29,341 bases of DNA from Actinomycetota bacterium (GCA_009698045.1 WLRE01000005.1:1-29341); one strand, 5' to 3'; shown: positions 1 to 7,769, numbered from the stretch's first letter. The notes: generated by a model not told the origin, from the letters alone. Numbers and translations: made by a program.

Positions 1-786
1 ACATTAATTGGTATTCAACTTGCTCATGCCGGTCGTAAGGCCTCTACAACACTTCCTGGGGCCGATCATCCAATTGCCACACCTGCTGAGGGTGGTTGGC
101 AAAGTGTTGCTCCTAGTCCCATTGCATTCCACGGCTTACAAGATCCACAGGTGATGAGCGTTGCAGATATTCATCAAACAACTGCTGATTTCACACAAGC
201 AGCCGTTCGAGCGGTCAGAGCCGGATTTGATCTGGTAGAGATTCATGCGGCACACGGATATCTCCTTCATCAGTTTCTTTCGCCGTTATCAAACCAACGT
301 ACTGATGAATATGGCGGTTCATTTGAAAACCGCACTCGCTTTTTGCGAGAGGTTTCAATTGCGATTCGAGCTGCAATTCCAGAGACCATGCCACTTTTTG
401 TTCGCATCTCTGCCACTGATTGGCGCGAGGGCGGCTGGGATCTAGACCAAAGCACTACCTTAGCCGCAGAATTAAAGAATATTGGAGTAGATCTCATTGA
501 TGTTTCCACTGGTGGTGCAGTCCACGATGCCAAGATTCCTGTGGCACCAGGCTTTCAAGTTTCATTCGCAACTGCGATTAAAGAAGCGACTGGGATTCTG
601 ACTTCAGCTGTAGGAATGATTACTGAGCCAGAGCAGGCGAATTCAATTGTAGAAAATCAGCAAGCTGATCTGGTAATGCTCGCTCGCGCCATGCTGCGCA
701 ATCCGCGCTGGACGCTAGATGCAGCCTCACAGTTGGCGGCACAGGTTGATTGGCCTGTGCAACTGGTGCGTGGAAAGAAGTCTTAA
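1..786 (+). CDS. NADH:flavin oxidoreductase, old yellow enzyme (YqjM/NamA-like), 5' truncated
   Basis: FMN-dependent ene-reductase of the old yellow enzyme family, probably cytoplasmic and NADPH-dependent; the physiological substrate is unknown. The frame is open from the first base, so the start lies outside the window. The sequence opens with IGIQLAHAGRK, typical of the YqjM subgroup. The active-site pattern HAAHGY follows: visible residues His82, His85 and Tyr87 match the spacing of His164, His167 and Tyr169 in Bacillus YqjM. This implies roughly 80 residues are missing at the N-terminus. LSPLSNQRTDEYGGS and, near the C-terminus, a MLARAMLRNP segment of the FMN phosphate site also fit the family. 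The stop codon TAA overlaps the stop of the convergent pntB by a few bases. NamA is the closest familiar name, but the specificity cannot be read from sequence. Confidence 0.92.
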   Translation, partial: TLIGIQLAHAGRKASTTLPGADHPIATPAEGGWQSVAPSPIAFHGLQDPQVMSVADIHQTTADFTQAAVRAVRAGFDLVEIHAAHGYLLHQFLSPLSNQRTDEYGGSFENRTRFLREVSIAIRAAIPETMPLFVRISATDWREGGWDLDQSTTLAAELKNIGVDLIDVSTGGAVHDAKIPVAPGFQVSFATAIKEATGILTSAVGMITEPEQANSIVENQQADLVMLARAMLRNPRWTLDAASQLAAQVDWPVQLVRGKKS

Positions 787-2159
787 AGCGCTTTTAGCGC
801 GTTAACAACTTTAGTTAACGAATCCTTAGCATCACCAAAGAGAAGTGAAGTCTTTGGATCGTAGAGAAGTTCATTCTCGATTCCAGCAAAGCCAGGTCGC
901 ATAGATCGCTTCAAGAAGATGACGTTTCCGGCTTGAGCAACATCCAAAATTGGCATTCCATAAATAGGGCAACCAGGAGTTGTCTTTGCAGCTGGGTTAA
1001 CCACATCGTTTGCACCGACGACTAATACAACATCAGTTTGTGGGAAGGTAGGATTTACTTCTTCCATTTCCACAAGTTGCTCGTAGGGGACATTTGCTTC
1101 TGCTAAGAGCACATTCATGTGTCCTGGCATACGACCGGCAACAGGATGAATTCCGTAGGCAACATCTATTCCTTTTTCAGCCAGAATATCTGCAAGTTCG
1201 CGAACAGTGTGCTGCGCTTGCGCAACTGCAAGACCAAAACCAGGAACGATAACGACGCGTTGTGCATAGTTGAGCAAGATAGCTACATCATCGGGCGAGC
1301 TAGATTTCACTGAGCGAGCTTCACCAGCGGCGCTGATCTCTTGAGGCTTTGCTGTAAATGCGCCAAAGAGAGTCCCAAAGAGCGAGCGACCCATAGCGGC
1401 AGCCATCAAGCGAGTCAGGATAGTTCCGGATGCACCTACAAGTGTTCCGGCAACGATGAGGAGAGTGGAATCAAGAACATATCCACCAGCTGCAACGGTA
1501 AGCCCGGTGAAAGCATTAAGTAACGAAATCACAATCGGAACATCTGCTCCGCCGACAGGAAGTACAAAGAGCACACCAAAGGCGAGGGAGAGTAGGCCCA
1601 TAACAAGGAGTGGAGTATTGCCACCTGATTGAACAACCCAGACTGAAGTACCTAGTACTCCAACAAGAGTTGCGGCAATAACAAAACGTCCGCCGGGAAA
1701 TACGACTGGACGAGTTGTCATGATTTCTTGCAGCTTCAAGAAGGTGATAACTGAACCAGAGAAGGAGATAGATCCAACGACAACAGTGAAAACCGTTGCA
1801 ATTACGGCGGCGGTATTTTCATCGCTATGAGTGAGGTATTCAACGATTGAGACGAGAGCAGCTGCGCCGCCACCGACTCCGTTGAATAGCGCCACAAGCT
1901 GTGGCATCTGCGTCATCTGTACCTTGCGAGCAGCAGGTACGCCAACAATTACACCAAAGGCAATTGCAAGAATTATCAGCAGCGTGTTGTGGTGTTCTGC
2001 GCCAGGCTCAAAGAAGACGATGACTGTTGCCAATGTTGCTCCAGCAGCACCGATTAAGTTTCCGCGCCGAGCAGTCTTAGGAGCAGAGAGACCCTTAAGG
2101 GCCATGATGAAGGAGACGGCGACAACTAAGCCAAGCAGGGCGTAAAGGTTGCTATTCAC
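783..2159 (-). CDS. pntB: NAD(P) transhydrogenase subunit beta (PntB)
   Basis: Membrane and NADP-binding subunit of the proton-translocating transhydrogenase, which moves hydride between NADH and NADP+ driven by the proton gradient. Residues 1-265 hold a series of hydrophobic membrane helices (domain II). The rest is the cytosolic NADP-binding domain III, with the fingerprint GFGLAVAQAQ at 307-316, the segment HPVAGRMPGHMNVLLAEA from about 338, and GANDVVNPAA near 382. Length 458 is normal for the family. The start is GTG and overlaps the stop of the upstream gene as GTGA, indicating translational coupling. It is the last gene of the pntAa-pntAb-pntB operon and is tail to tail with the oxidoreductase. 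Confidence 0.97.
   Translation of the reverse strand: MNSNLYALLGLVVAVSFIMALKGLSAPKTARRGNLIGAAGATLATVIVFFEPGAEHHNTLLIILAIAFGVIVGVPAARKVQMTQMPQLVALFNGVGGGAAALVSIVEYLTHSDENTAAVIATVFTVVVGSISFSGSVITFLKLQEIMTTRPVVFPGGRFVIAATLVGVLGTSVWVVQSGGNTPLLVMGLLSLAFGVLFVLPVGGADVPIVISLLNAFTGLTVAAGGYVLDSTLLIVAGTLVGASGTILTRLMAAAMGRSLFGTLFGAFTAKPQEISAAGEARSVKSSSPDDVAILLNYAQRVVIVPGFGLAVAQAQHTVRELADILAEKGIDVAYGIHPVAGRMPGHMNVLLAEANVPYEQLVEMEEVNPTFPQTDVVLVVGANDVVNPAAKTTPGCPIYGMPILDVAQAGNVIFLKRSMRPGFAGIENELLYDPKTSLLFGDAKDSLTKVVNALKAL
800..820. repeat. Inverted repeat at the end of pntB
   Basis: Perfect 7-bp arms CGTTAAC and GTTAACG with a 7-base spacer, lying in the last codons of pntB and just downstream of the convergent oxidoreductase stop. 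A second small repeat (GCGC, TTTTA, GCGC) sits next to it at 788-800. It could fold in transcripts of either strand and slow polymerase between the two convergent genes, but there is no U-tract, so a terminator role is only a possibility. Confidence 0.4.
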
Positions 2160-2443
2160 TTCTTGCCACCCTTTCCTTTGAACATCTCAAGCATTCGATC
2201 GGTAACAACAAATCCACCGACCATATTGATTGTTGCAAGAACAATTGCAGCGATGGATAGCGAGGTAGTAAGTGTTGTTGTGCTCTTATCGGCGACCATA
2301 ATTGCACCGAAGAGAATGATGCCGTGGATTGCATTCGCGCCAGACATCAGAGGAGTGTGAAGTGTGGTCGAAACCTTAGAGACAACTTCAAATCCGATGA
2401 AGACTGATAGTACGAAGATGGTGAGAATTACGATTGAACTCAC
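2156..2443 (-). CDS. pntAB: NAD(P) transhydrogenase subunit alpha part 2 (PntAb)
   Basis: Small membrane subunit (95 aa) that supplies the first transmembrane helices of domain II in three-polypeptide transhydrogenases, as in Rhodospirillum and mycobacteria. Three to four hydrophobic segments are visible: residues 3-18, about 38-52 and 62-80. The motif HTPLMSGANAIHGI at about 29-42 is characteristic of this subunit. The tail KGKGGKK is basic and cytosolic. Start GTG overlaps the stop of pntAa as GTGA, and its own stop overlaps the start of pntB in the same way, so all three subunits are probably made in fixed proportion from one mRNA. Confidence 0.96.
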   Translation of the reverse strand: MSSIVILTIFVLSVFIGFEVVSKVSTTLHTPLMSGANAIHGIILFGAIMVADKSTTTLTTSLSIAAIVLATINMVGGFVVTDRMLEMFKGKGGKK

Positions 2444-3573
2444 TTCTTGGCTCCTTCTGGTGTGCGACGAGATCCATTGTGGGTCAGAGTTGCAGCGTCG
2501 ATGATTTCATCGCTGAAGTCTGGAACGACTTGGCCGGTTGGTTTTCCATCCACACTTGTGGTCATCAAGAGTAAGAGGTTGACGACGTTTCGTGAGAAGA
2601 GCATTGATGCGTGGTACGGCAATTGGCTCGGTACATCTTTACCGCCCCACATAATCACACCATTAGATGTTGTGATTGTTTCGCCAGCAACTGTTCCTTC
2701 GACATTGCCACCAGTCTCGGAGGCAAGATCCACTACGACTGATCCTTGTTTCATGGTTGCAACCATCGCGGCGGTAACTAATCGAGGTGCGGGTCGACCC
2801 GGAACAGCAGCCGTAGTAATAAGGACATCAGCGTTTGAAATATATGGAGTAAGAAGTTCACGTTGCTTGGCTGCGCGCTCTTCCGTCATCTCGCGCGCAT
2901 AACCGCCGCTACCTTCTAGGGCTTCGAGTTCGAGGGTAATAAATTTTGCGCCCATCGATTTCACTTCATCGGCAGATGATGGCCGAACGTCATACGCACT
3001 TACTACTGCGCCGAGTCGCTTTGCGGTCGCAATCGCTTGCAATCCCGCAACGCCTGCGCCAAGAACGACAACTTGTGCTGGAGTAACGGTGCCGGCAGCG
3101 GTCATTAACAATGGAAAGAAGCGTGGCGAGAGTTCAGCGCCAACGAGAGTGGCTTTATATCCAGCGCAGAGTGCCTGCGAAGTCAGCGCATCCATTGATT
3201 GCGCACGAGAGATACGGGGAACAAGTTCGAGGGAGAGCGCGGTTACTCCTGCCGCCGCCGCAGCCTCGATGGAGTCCACACCTGTAGTGGGGGAGAGAAA
3301 TGAGATGGTGATAGCGCCCTTTTTGAGCGACTTGATTTGATCGGGGGTCAGACTGGTAACAGATGCGACGATATCGGCATCAGAAATAACGTTGCCACTC
3401 TTGATGCTTGCGCCGGCGGCAGTGAATTGTTCATCTGGAAATCCAGCTGCAACTCCTGCGCCAGATTCGATAACAACTTCTAATCCGGCTTTAGTTAACT
3501 TGGAAATGATGTCTGGAACTAGCGCTACGCGCTTTTCTCCGGGGCGGATTTCTTTGGCTACGGCTATACGCAT
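2440..3573 (-). CDS. pntAA: NAD(P) transhydrogenase subunit alpha part 1 (PntAa)
   Basis: NAD(H)-binding domain I of the transhydrogenase, on the cytosolic face. It starts MRIAVAKEIRPGEKRVALVP, as in the alanine dehydrogenase/PntA family. It has the family segment VPRISRAQSMDAL at about 118-130 and a Rossmann dinucleotide fold with GAGVAG at 172-177 followed by AYDVRP. Length 377 matches the split-type alpha-1 subunit, with no membrane helices. The ATG start is preceded at 6 nt by TAAAGT and has no convincing Shine-Dalgarno, so the operon is probably transcribed leaderlessly from here. An 18-bp palindrome lies about 20 bases upstream. Alanine dehydrogenase is excluded by the downstream pntAb and pntB. 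Confidence 0.97.
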   Translation of the reverse strand: MRIAVAKEIRPGEKRVALVPDIISKLTKAGLEVVIESGAGVAAGFPDEQFTAAGASIKSGNVISDADIVASVTSLTPDQIKSLKKGAITISFLSPTTGVDSIEAAAAAGVTALSLELVPRISRAQSMDALTSQALCAGYKATLVGAELSPRFFPLLMTAAGTVTPAQVVVLGAGVAGLQAIATAKRLGAVVSAYDVRPSSADEVKSMGAKFITLELEALEGSGGYAREMTEERAAKQRELLTPYISNADVLITTAAVPGRPAPRLVTAAMVATMKQGSVVVDLASETGGNVEGTVAGETITTSNGVIMWGGKDVPSQLPYHASMLFSRNVVNLLLLMTTSVDGKPTGQVVPDFSDEIIDAATLTHNGSRRTPEGAKK

Positions 3574-3579
3574 TGGCTC

Positions 3580-3585
3580 ACTTTA
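3580..3585 (-). promoter_or_regulatory. -10 element TAAAGT of the pnt operon (leaderless)
   Basis: TAAAGT on the minus strand ends 6 nt before the ATG of pntAa. This fits a TANNNT -10 box with transcription starting at or next to the start codon. No clear -35 is seen. Confidence 0.6.
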
Positions 3586-3593
3586 GTACCGAC

Positions 3594-3611
3594 CTGCCGG
3601 TAAGTCGGCAG
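3594..3611. promoter_or_regulatory. Palindrome upstream of pntAa, possible operator
   Basis: CTGCCGGTAAGTCGGCAG is an inverted repeat with perfect 6-bp arms CTGCCG/CGGCAG and a 6-base centre. It lies in the 53-bp gap between argF and pntAa, with its nearest edge 8 bp upstream of the presumed -10, so it overlaps the -35 region. It could be an operator for the pnt operon or a hairpin at the end of argF mRNA. No U-tract follows, which weakens the terminator reading. Confidence 0.4.
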
Positions 3612-3626
3612 CAATTTCTGTGAAAT

Positions 3627-4577
3627 TTACCCCAAGAGCGCGGAGCCTTGAAGATCTCCTCGTACTAGGTGATACAAAATCGCCTGAATCGTCGTACGGC
3701 GGTGATATGCCTCGCGCCAGATAAGGGAGGCGGGGCCATCAATAACTTCTGCACTGACCTCCTCGCCACGATGCGCGGGAAGGCAATGCATAAAGATGGA
3801 ATCCGGCGCAGTGAGCTTCATGAGCTCTGGCGTCACAGCAAATGGCGAGAGCGCCTTTAATTTCTCCGCCCGCTCACTCTCTGGGTCCCCCATAGACATC
3901 CAGACATCGGTATAGAGAACGCTTGAATTTTCTGCACCAGCACGAGCATCGTGAACGACTTCAATCTTTGCGCCAGTGGATTTGGCAATCTTCATAGCAG
4001 TTGCAATGGCGCTCGCATCCGGCGCCCATTTGCCGGACGGAGTTGCAGCAACAACATGTGCACCAAGTATCGCGCCCATGATGAGCCAAGCATGTGCCAT
4101 ATTGTTGCCATCACCGATATATGTAAATTTACGGCCAGAGATGTCGGTGCCGAATTTCTCTCGAATCGTTATCCAGTCAGCAAGAAGTTGAGTGGGATGA
4201 TCATCATCGGTCAGTGCGTTAATAACTGGGATGGTCGATGCTGCTCCTAGTTCATCGACATCGCTTTGTGCAAAGGTGCGCACAATCAGAGCGGAGGCAA
4301 AGCCACTAATTATTTTTGCAGTATCTGAAATTGTCTCGCCGCGGCCGAGTTGAAGATCATCGCCACGGAGAAAGACTGGTGTACCGCCAAGATGAGCAAC
4401 TGCAGTTTCAGAGGCAAGCCGAGTGCGAGTTGACGGCTTAGTCATATAGATAGCGACGGTCTGGTTAGCCAATGTTTCGCGGGCCGCAAATGGATCGTCA
4501 GCAAATTTTGCAGCCGTGGTCAAGAGTAAGTCCACGTCAGTCCGGCTCAAATGCTCGGTGCGGAGAAGATCTTTCAT
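3627..4577 (-). CDS. argF: Ornithine carbamoyltransferase
   Basis: Makes citrulline from ornithine and carbamoyl phosphate in arginine synthesis; cytosolic, usually trimeric. Carbamoyl-phosphate site STRTR is at 49-53, Arg100 follows in the VRTF segment, and HPTQ is at 127-130. The ornithine loop has Asp224, Ser228 and Met229 (DVWMSMG), and the catalytic HCLP is at 264-267. Length 316 is normal. The ATG start is preceded at 6 nt by TACGAT with no Shine-Dalgarno, so leaderless initiation is likely. The gene stands alone, divergent from the DUF3039 gene, rather than inside an argCJBDFR cluster. A catabolic or N-acetyl-ornithine variant is possible but has no support here. Confidence 0.95.
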   Translation of the reverse strand: MKDLLRTEHLSRTDVDLLLTTAAKFADDPFAARETLANQTVAIYMTKPSTRTRLASETAVAHLGGTPVFLRGDDLQLGRGETISDTAKIISGFASALIVRTFAQSDVDELGAASTIPVINALTDDDHPTQLLADWITIREKFGTDISGRKFTYIGDGNNMAHAWLIMGAILGAHVVAATPSGKWAPDASAIATAMKIAKSTGAKIEVVHDARAGAENSSVLYTDVWMSMGDPESERAEKLKALSPFAVTPELMKLTAPDSIFMHCLPAHRGEEVSAEVIDGPASLIWREAYHRRTTIQAILYHLVRGDLQGSALLG

Positions 4578-4583
4578 TGGGCA

Positions 4584-4589
4584 ATCGTA
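4584..4589 (-). promoter_or_regulatory. -10 element TACGAT of argF (leaderless)
   Basis: TACGAT on the minus strand lies 6 nt before the ATG of argF. The 38-bp divergent region to the DUF3039 gene therefore appears to hold two facing leaderless promoters. Confidence 0.6.
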
Positions 4590-4603
4590 CGCGAATCGGT
4601 GAG

Positions 4604-4609
4604 TATTAT
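4604..4609 (+). promoter_or_regulatory. -10 element TATTAT of the DUF3039 gene (leaderless)
   Basis: TATTAT, a near-consensus -10 box, ends 6 nt before the GTG start at 4616. No Shine-Dalgarno is present. Confidence 0.65.
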
Positions 4610-4615
4610 TAAGCC

Positions 4616-4852
4616 GTGGGATTCCTAGATGTCATCACTCGAAGCAAGGAAGAAATCCGCCAATCTCATGAAGAGGGCGATCACGAGCGATTTGCACACT
4701 ATGTGAAAAAGGAAAAAATCCTTGAATCTGCGGTAACAGGCAAGCCAGTGCGAGCACTGTGCGGGAAGAAATGGGTTCCCAGTCGCGACCCTGAGAAGTT
4801 CCCCATCTGCCCTACCTGTAAATCGATTTATGATGGCTTAAAGAAGGAATAA
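4616..4852 (+). CDS. DUF3039 family small protein, probable zinc binder
   Basis: Conserved actinobacterial protein of unknown function (78 aa). It is recognised by the segment FAHYVKKEKILESAVTGKPV followed by ALCGKKWVPSRDP and CPTCKSIY, which match my memory of DUF3039. Cys49, Cys65 and Cys68, with the conserved His28, could form a zinc site of the zinc-ribbon kind. The N-terminal third is charged and probably helical. The GTG start is supported by the -10 box 6 nt upstream and by full-length agreement with the family. The next gene has its own promoter, so this is probably a single-gene transcript. Function cannot be stated. Confidence 0.9.
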   Translation: MGFLDVITRSKEEIRQSHEEGDHERFAHYVKKEKILESAVTGKPVRALCGKKWVPSRDPEKFPICPTCKSIYDGLKKE

Positions 4853-4876
4853 CAAAGATTTCGCAGCTTCACGCAC

Positions 4877-4882
4877 TACCCT
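4877..4882 (+). promoter_or_regulatory. -10 element TACCCT of the GH18 gene (leaderless)
   Basis: TACCCT ends 7 nt before the ATG at 4890. The intervening bases are TAAAAAT, with no ribosome binding site. Confidence 0.55.
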
Positions 4883-4889
4883 TAAAAAT

Positions 4890-6884
4890 ATGAAATCTAA
4901 GCAGCCCCGCTCGATTCGGGTTGCCCTGTTATCAATCGCTGTACTCGCCAGCCTGCTTCCGCTTACTGGCCCTTCTTATGCCATAGAAGATGGCGCACCG
5001 CGAAAGATTTTTAGTGGCTGGATCCCTTATTACAACATGAAAATCTCGCTTCCCGCCGCCATCAAAAATAAAGATTTAATGTCTGATGTCTCTCCTTTTT
5101 GGTACTCCTTAAAAAGCGCGACGGTTATTGCTGATGATTACAAGCTGGGCAATCCATCTTTCCCCATGGTGGACACATCTTCCCGAGTGATTGATACCCG
5201 CACAGCTGCATTCGCCGATCCGCTGGGTCAGATGCGTCGAGCGGGTTTAACCATTATTCCAACCATCAATGACGAGACTGGACCAGGCTCTGGTGTACTT
5301 GCTGGAATTATTGCAAAAGAATCAACGAGAGCAACGCTAGTCAACACCATAACCAAGTTAGTTATGGATAATAATTTCGATGGCATTGATTTAGATTTTG
5401 AGAAATTCGCATTTTCAGATCCAATTTCAACTTGGGCGAGTACATCTGCTAATTGGATTCTTTTCCTACGTGATTTATCTACATCACTGCATGCGAGAGG
5501 TAAGTTATTAGCAATCGATACCCCGCTGCTCTTCGATCCAGCGACCGGCAAAAAGGGATACTGGGTCTACGCCTGGAAAGATATTGGTCAGTACATCGAT
5601 CGTTTACGCATTATGGGTTACGACTACAGCATCGATACTCCCGGACCTATCGGCCCGTTATCTTGGGTAGATGCCTCAGTGAAATATGCAGTAAGCGTCA
5701 TGCCAGCATCCAAGGTATTTCTTGGAGTGCCTGGATACGGTCGAGATTGGGTGACGAATCTAGTTGGAACTTGTCCGGCTGATTATGAGGGACTCGCATA
5801 TGAGAAATTTAAGATCACAGCTGCATCGGTTAATAATGGCGTTATTACCTACACCTCAGATAATTATCTGAGCAATGGCCAATCCATAAGTATTCGCGGT
5901 CTTTCCAGCGCTGCCTACAATCTGGTGGATGCAAAAGTTTATTCACGAACTGCTAAGAGCTTCACCATAAAAAGCAATATTTCAGCGCCCGCACTAAAAA
6001 ACACAAGTGCATATGCATTGGGCTATGTGCACTCGGTTTTTAGCATGAATAAGGCCACTAACCAATATCTTCCCTATGGTGGTGCCGCTACATACAACAG
6101 CGCACATGGCGAGACCAGTTTTACTTATTCGCGTACGGTGACCGGCAATACTTCCACTGGCGGAACGACTACCTGTACTGTCAATCGAATTGGGTGGTAC
6201 CAAGATGCGCAAGGATTTGCAGCACGAGCAAACCTAATTTCTAAATACAAGATTGGCGGTCTGGCCGAATGGACAATCGGTCAAGAGACGGACGAAGCAA
6301 TTGCAGCTATCGCAAACGTTGGTCGCTTGCTCTCGGTAAATGCCTCGTTGACGGCAGAGAATGAAACTTTGACATATGGAAGTTCCACGCTCATTTCTGG
6401 AAGCTTAAAGAACGGAGATGGCACGCCAGTCTCTGGTGTCCCCGTGCACTTCGAACTGACAAACTCACGTAATCAACGAAGAAATATTTATGCAGGTATC
6501 ACCGCCGCCGATGGTTCGATTTCACAACGAATAACCTTTGCAGAAAATTCAAGTATTGCCTTTCTCTCCGACTCTACCTGGAGCAAAATTACCGGAGGAA
6601 TAAGTCAGATTGATATTGGTGTAGTCCCATTGATTTCCTGGAGCGCGCCTGCTTCGATCAAGCGTGGAGTCTCATATTCCATAACTGGACAAATTCAACC
6701 CAAGATTGCTGGCATTACTGTTCAACTCAATGGTTTAGCCAGCACATTAACTGATGAAAATGGACGATTTACCTTTACGGTGAGCGAAAAATCTCCAGGC
6801 TTTCGCTCGTACCAGATCTCTACTCAAGAGAGTTCCGTTCTCCACAGCGCATCTACACAATCCATAAACGTTTTAGTACGGTAG
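4890..6884 (+). CDS. Secreted glycoside hydrolase family 18 protein with inserted beta domain and C-terminal Ig-like domains
   Basis: Probable exported GH18 glycosidase acting on chitin, peptidoglycan or another GlcNAc polymer. Residues 1-31 form a signal peptide (basic start, hydrophobic core, cleavage near SYA). The TIM barrel follows. Its catalytic motif FDGIDLDFE at 163-171 gives the DxxDxDxE signature, with Glu171 as acid; MGYDYS at 242-247 and GGLAEWTIG at 456-464 are the later barrel strands. Residues about 306-378 look like an inserted beta-rich module (VITYTSDNYLSNGQSISIRG and on), lying between the only two cysteines, Cys295 and Cys429. Two beta-sandwich, Ig-like repeats follow at about 484-580 and 582-662. 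The barrel is closest to the YaaH/spore-germination type rather than secreted chitinases with ChBDs. The last codons overlap the clpS promoter. Confidence 0.88.
   Translation: MKSKQPRSIRVALLSIAVLASLLPLTGPSYAIEDGAPRKIFSGWIPYYNMKISLPAAIKNKDLMSDVSPFWYSLKSATVIADDYKLGNPSFPMVDTSSRVIDTRTAAFADPLGQMRRAGLTIIPTINDETGPGSGVLAGIIAKESTRATLVNTITKLVMDNNFDGIDLDFEKFAFSDPISTWASTSANWILFLRDLSTSLHARGKLLAIDTPLLFDPATGKKGYWVYAWKDIGQYIDRLRIMGYDYSIDTPGPIGPLSWVDASVKYAVSVMPASKVFLGVPGYGRDWVTNLVGTCPADYEGLAYEKFKITAASVNNGVITYTSDNYLSNGQSISIRGLSSAAYNLVDAKVYSRTAKSFTIKSNISAPALKNTSAYALGYVHSVFSMNKATNQYLPYGGAATYNSAHGETSFTYSRTVTGNTSTGGTTTCTVNRIGWYQDAQGFAARANLISKYKIGGLAEWTIGQETDEAIAAIANVGRLLSVNASLTAENETLTYGSSTLISGSLKNGDGTPVSGVPVHFELTNSRNQRRNIYAGITAADGSISQRITFAENSSIAFLSDSTWSKITGGISQIDIGVVPLISWSAPASIKRGVSYSITGQIQPKIAGITVQLNGLASTLTDENGRFTFTVSEKSPGFRSYQISTQESSVLHSASTQSINVLVR
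6877..6882 (+). promoter_or_regulatory. -10 element TACGGT of clpS, inside the end of the GH18 gene
   Basis: TACGGT ends 7 nt before the GTG start of clpS and overlaps the last codons of the upstream gene. There is no Shine-Dalgarno for clpS, so a separate leaderless transcript beginning here is likely. Confidence 0.55.
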
Positions 6885-6889
6885 CGCCC

Positions 6890-7174
6890 GTGTCCACTAT
6901 TACCGAGTCGCAGGTAAGTATCGAGCAACTCCTCGACCGACCTTGGGTGACAATTGTCTGGGATGATCCAGTCAATCTCATGACGTATGTGACATATGTA
7001 CTCATTAAACTTTTTAGTTTTCCAGCGCCGCGCGCACATGAATTAATGATGCAAATTCACACCGAGGGTCGAGCGGTGGTGAGCACTGGTACCCGTGAAG
7101 AGATGGAGCGAGATGTTCAACGACTTCACGAACATGGACTTTGGGCCACTCTTCAACGAGATGACAAAATTTAA
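6890..7174 (+). CDS. clpS: ATP-dependent Clp protease adaptor ClpS
   Basis: Adaptor that delivers proteins with N-terminal destabilising residues to the Clp unfoldase (ClpC/ClpA). The core PWVTIVWDDPVNLMTYVTYV at 18-37 is the actinobacterial form of the family. The acidic pair Asp25-Asp26 lies where E. coli ClpS has Asn34-Asp35, and His57 in HTEGRAVV corresponds to the substrate-pocket histidine. Length 94 is normal. GTG is chosen as start because a TACGGT -10 sits 7 nt upstream and the next in-frame methionine would cut into the domain. The stop overlaps the start of the DUF2017 gene (TAATG), the usual actinobacterial pairing. Confidence 0.95.
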   Translation: MSTITESQVSIEQLLDRPWVTIVWDDPVNLMTYVTYVLIKLFSFPAPRAHELMMQIHTEGRAVVSTGTREEMERDVQRLHEHGLWATLQRDDKI

Positions 7175-7728
7175 TGTCTAATTTTGAGAAAATGGGTGAT
7201 GGATATTCGTTATCACTTACGCAAGATGAAGCACATATTCTGATCAACTTAGTCGAACAACTTTTGGAATTATTGGGTGAAGGCGATTTCTTTCATCACT
7301 ATGACACTAGCGATCCACTCGCGCAGCTCATGGCAATGCCCTCCGAAATTGTCACACCAGAAGATCCAGTACTGATGCGACTCCTCCCCAATGCTTATGC
7401 AGATCCTGAAGCTTCCTCCGATTTTCGGCGTTATACCGAGCCGGCGCTGCGCGGAAGCAAACAACGAATATTGAGGACCGTGCGAGAAGAACTCTCTGAA
7501 ATTGTGGATAGTAAAGTTGACGGCGTAGTCGAAGAATTAGATGCAGATATTTGGCTTGTTGCCATCAATGATTTACGTATTGCTCTTTCTGTGCGGCTTG
7601 AGATTTCTTCCGAGAGTTTTGAAAAATTTGAGTTGATGCCAGACGAAGATCCCCAAAAATCTGTTTATGCGGTCTATTTCTGGCTCGGTTGGTTACAAGA
7701 GAACCTCTTGACCGCACTTACCTCTTAA
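7174..7728 (+). CDS. DUF2017 family protein encoded with ClpS
   Basis: Protein of unknown function (184 aa), cytosolic, acidic and mostly helical, with no signal or membrane segment. It matches DUF2017 by position directly after clpS, size, and features such as an N-terminal SLTQDEAHILINLVEQLLELL helix, a central RLLPNAY segment and a C-terminal AVYFWLGWLQENLLTAL helix. Its start shares one base with the clpS stop (TAATG), so it is made by translational coupling. The tight pairing suggests a role linked to Clp proteolysis, but no activity is known to me. It is followed by 41 bases to murI, which has its own promoter. Confidence 0.88.
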   Translation: MSNFEKMGDGYSLSLTQDEAHILINLVEQLLELLGEGDFFHHYDTSDPLAQLMAMPSEIVTPEDPVLMRLLPNAYADPEASSDFRRYTEPALRGSKQRILRTVREELSEIVDSKVDGVVEELDADIWLVAINDLRIALSVRLEISSESFEKFELMPDEDPQKSVYAVYFWLGWLQENLLTALTS

Positions 7729-7757
7729 TACTTGCCTTATCTCAGCCACTCAAAAGG

Positions 7758-7763
7758 TAGGCT
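7758..7763 (+). promoter_or_regulatory. -10 element TAGGCT of murI (leaderless)
   Basis: TAGGCT ends 6 nt before the GTG start of murI. The intervening TACCCC has no Shine-Dalgarno character. Confidence 0.55.
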
Positions 7764-7769
7764 TACCCC

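Noticed and set aside
2447..2902. 151-codon plus-strand frame opposite pntAa
   Set aside because: It is the antisense shadow of a clear gene and shows no protein family features.
3627..4577. Catabolic ornithine or other carbamoyltransferase in place of ArgF
   Set aside because: All ornithine-site residues are standard and no deiminase-pathway genes are nearby.
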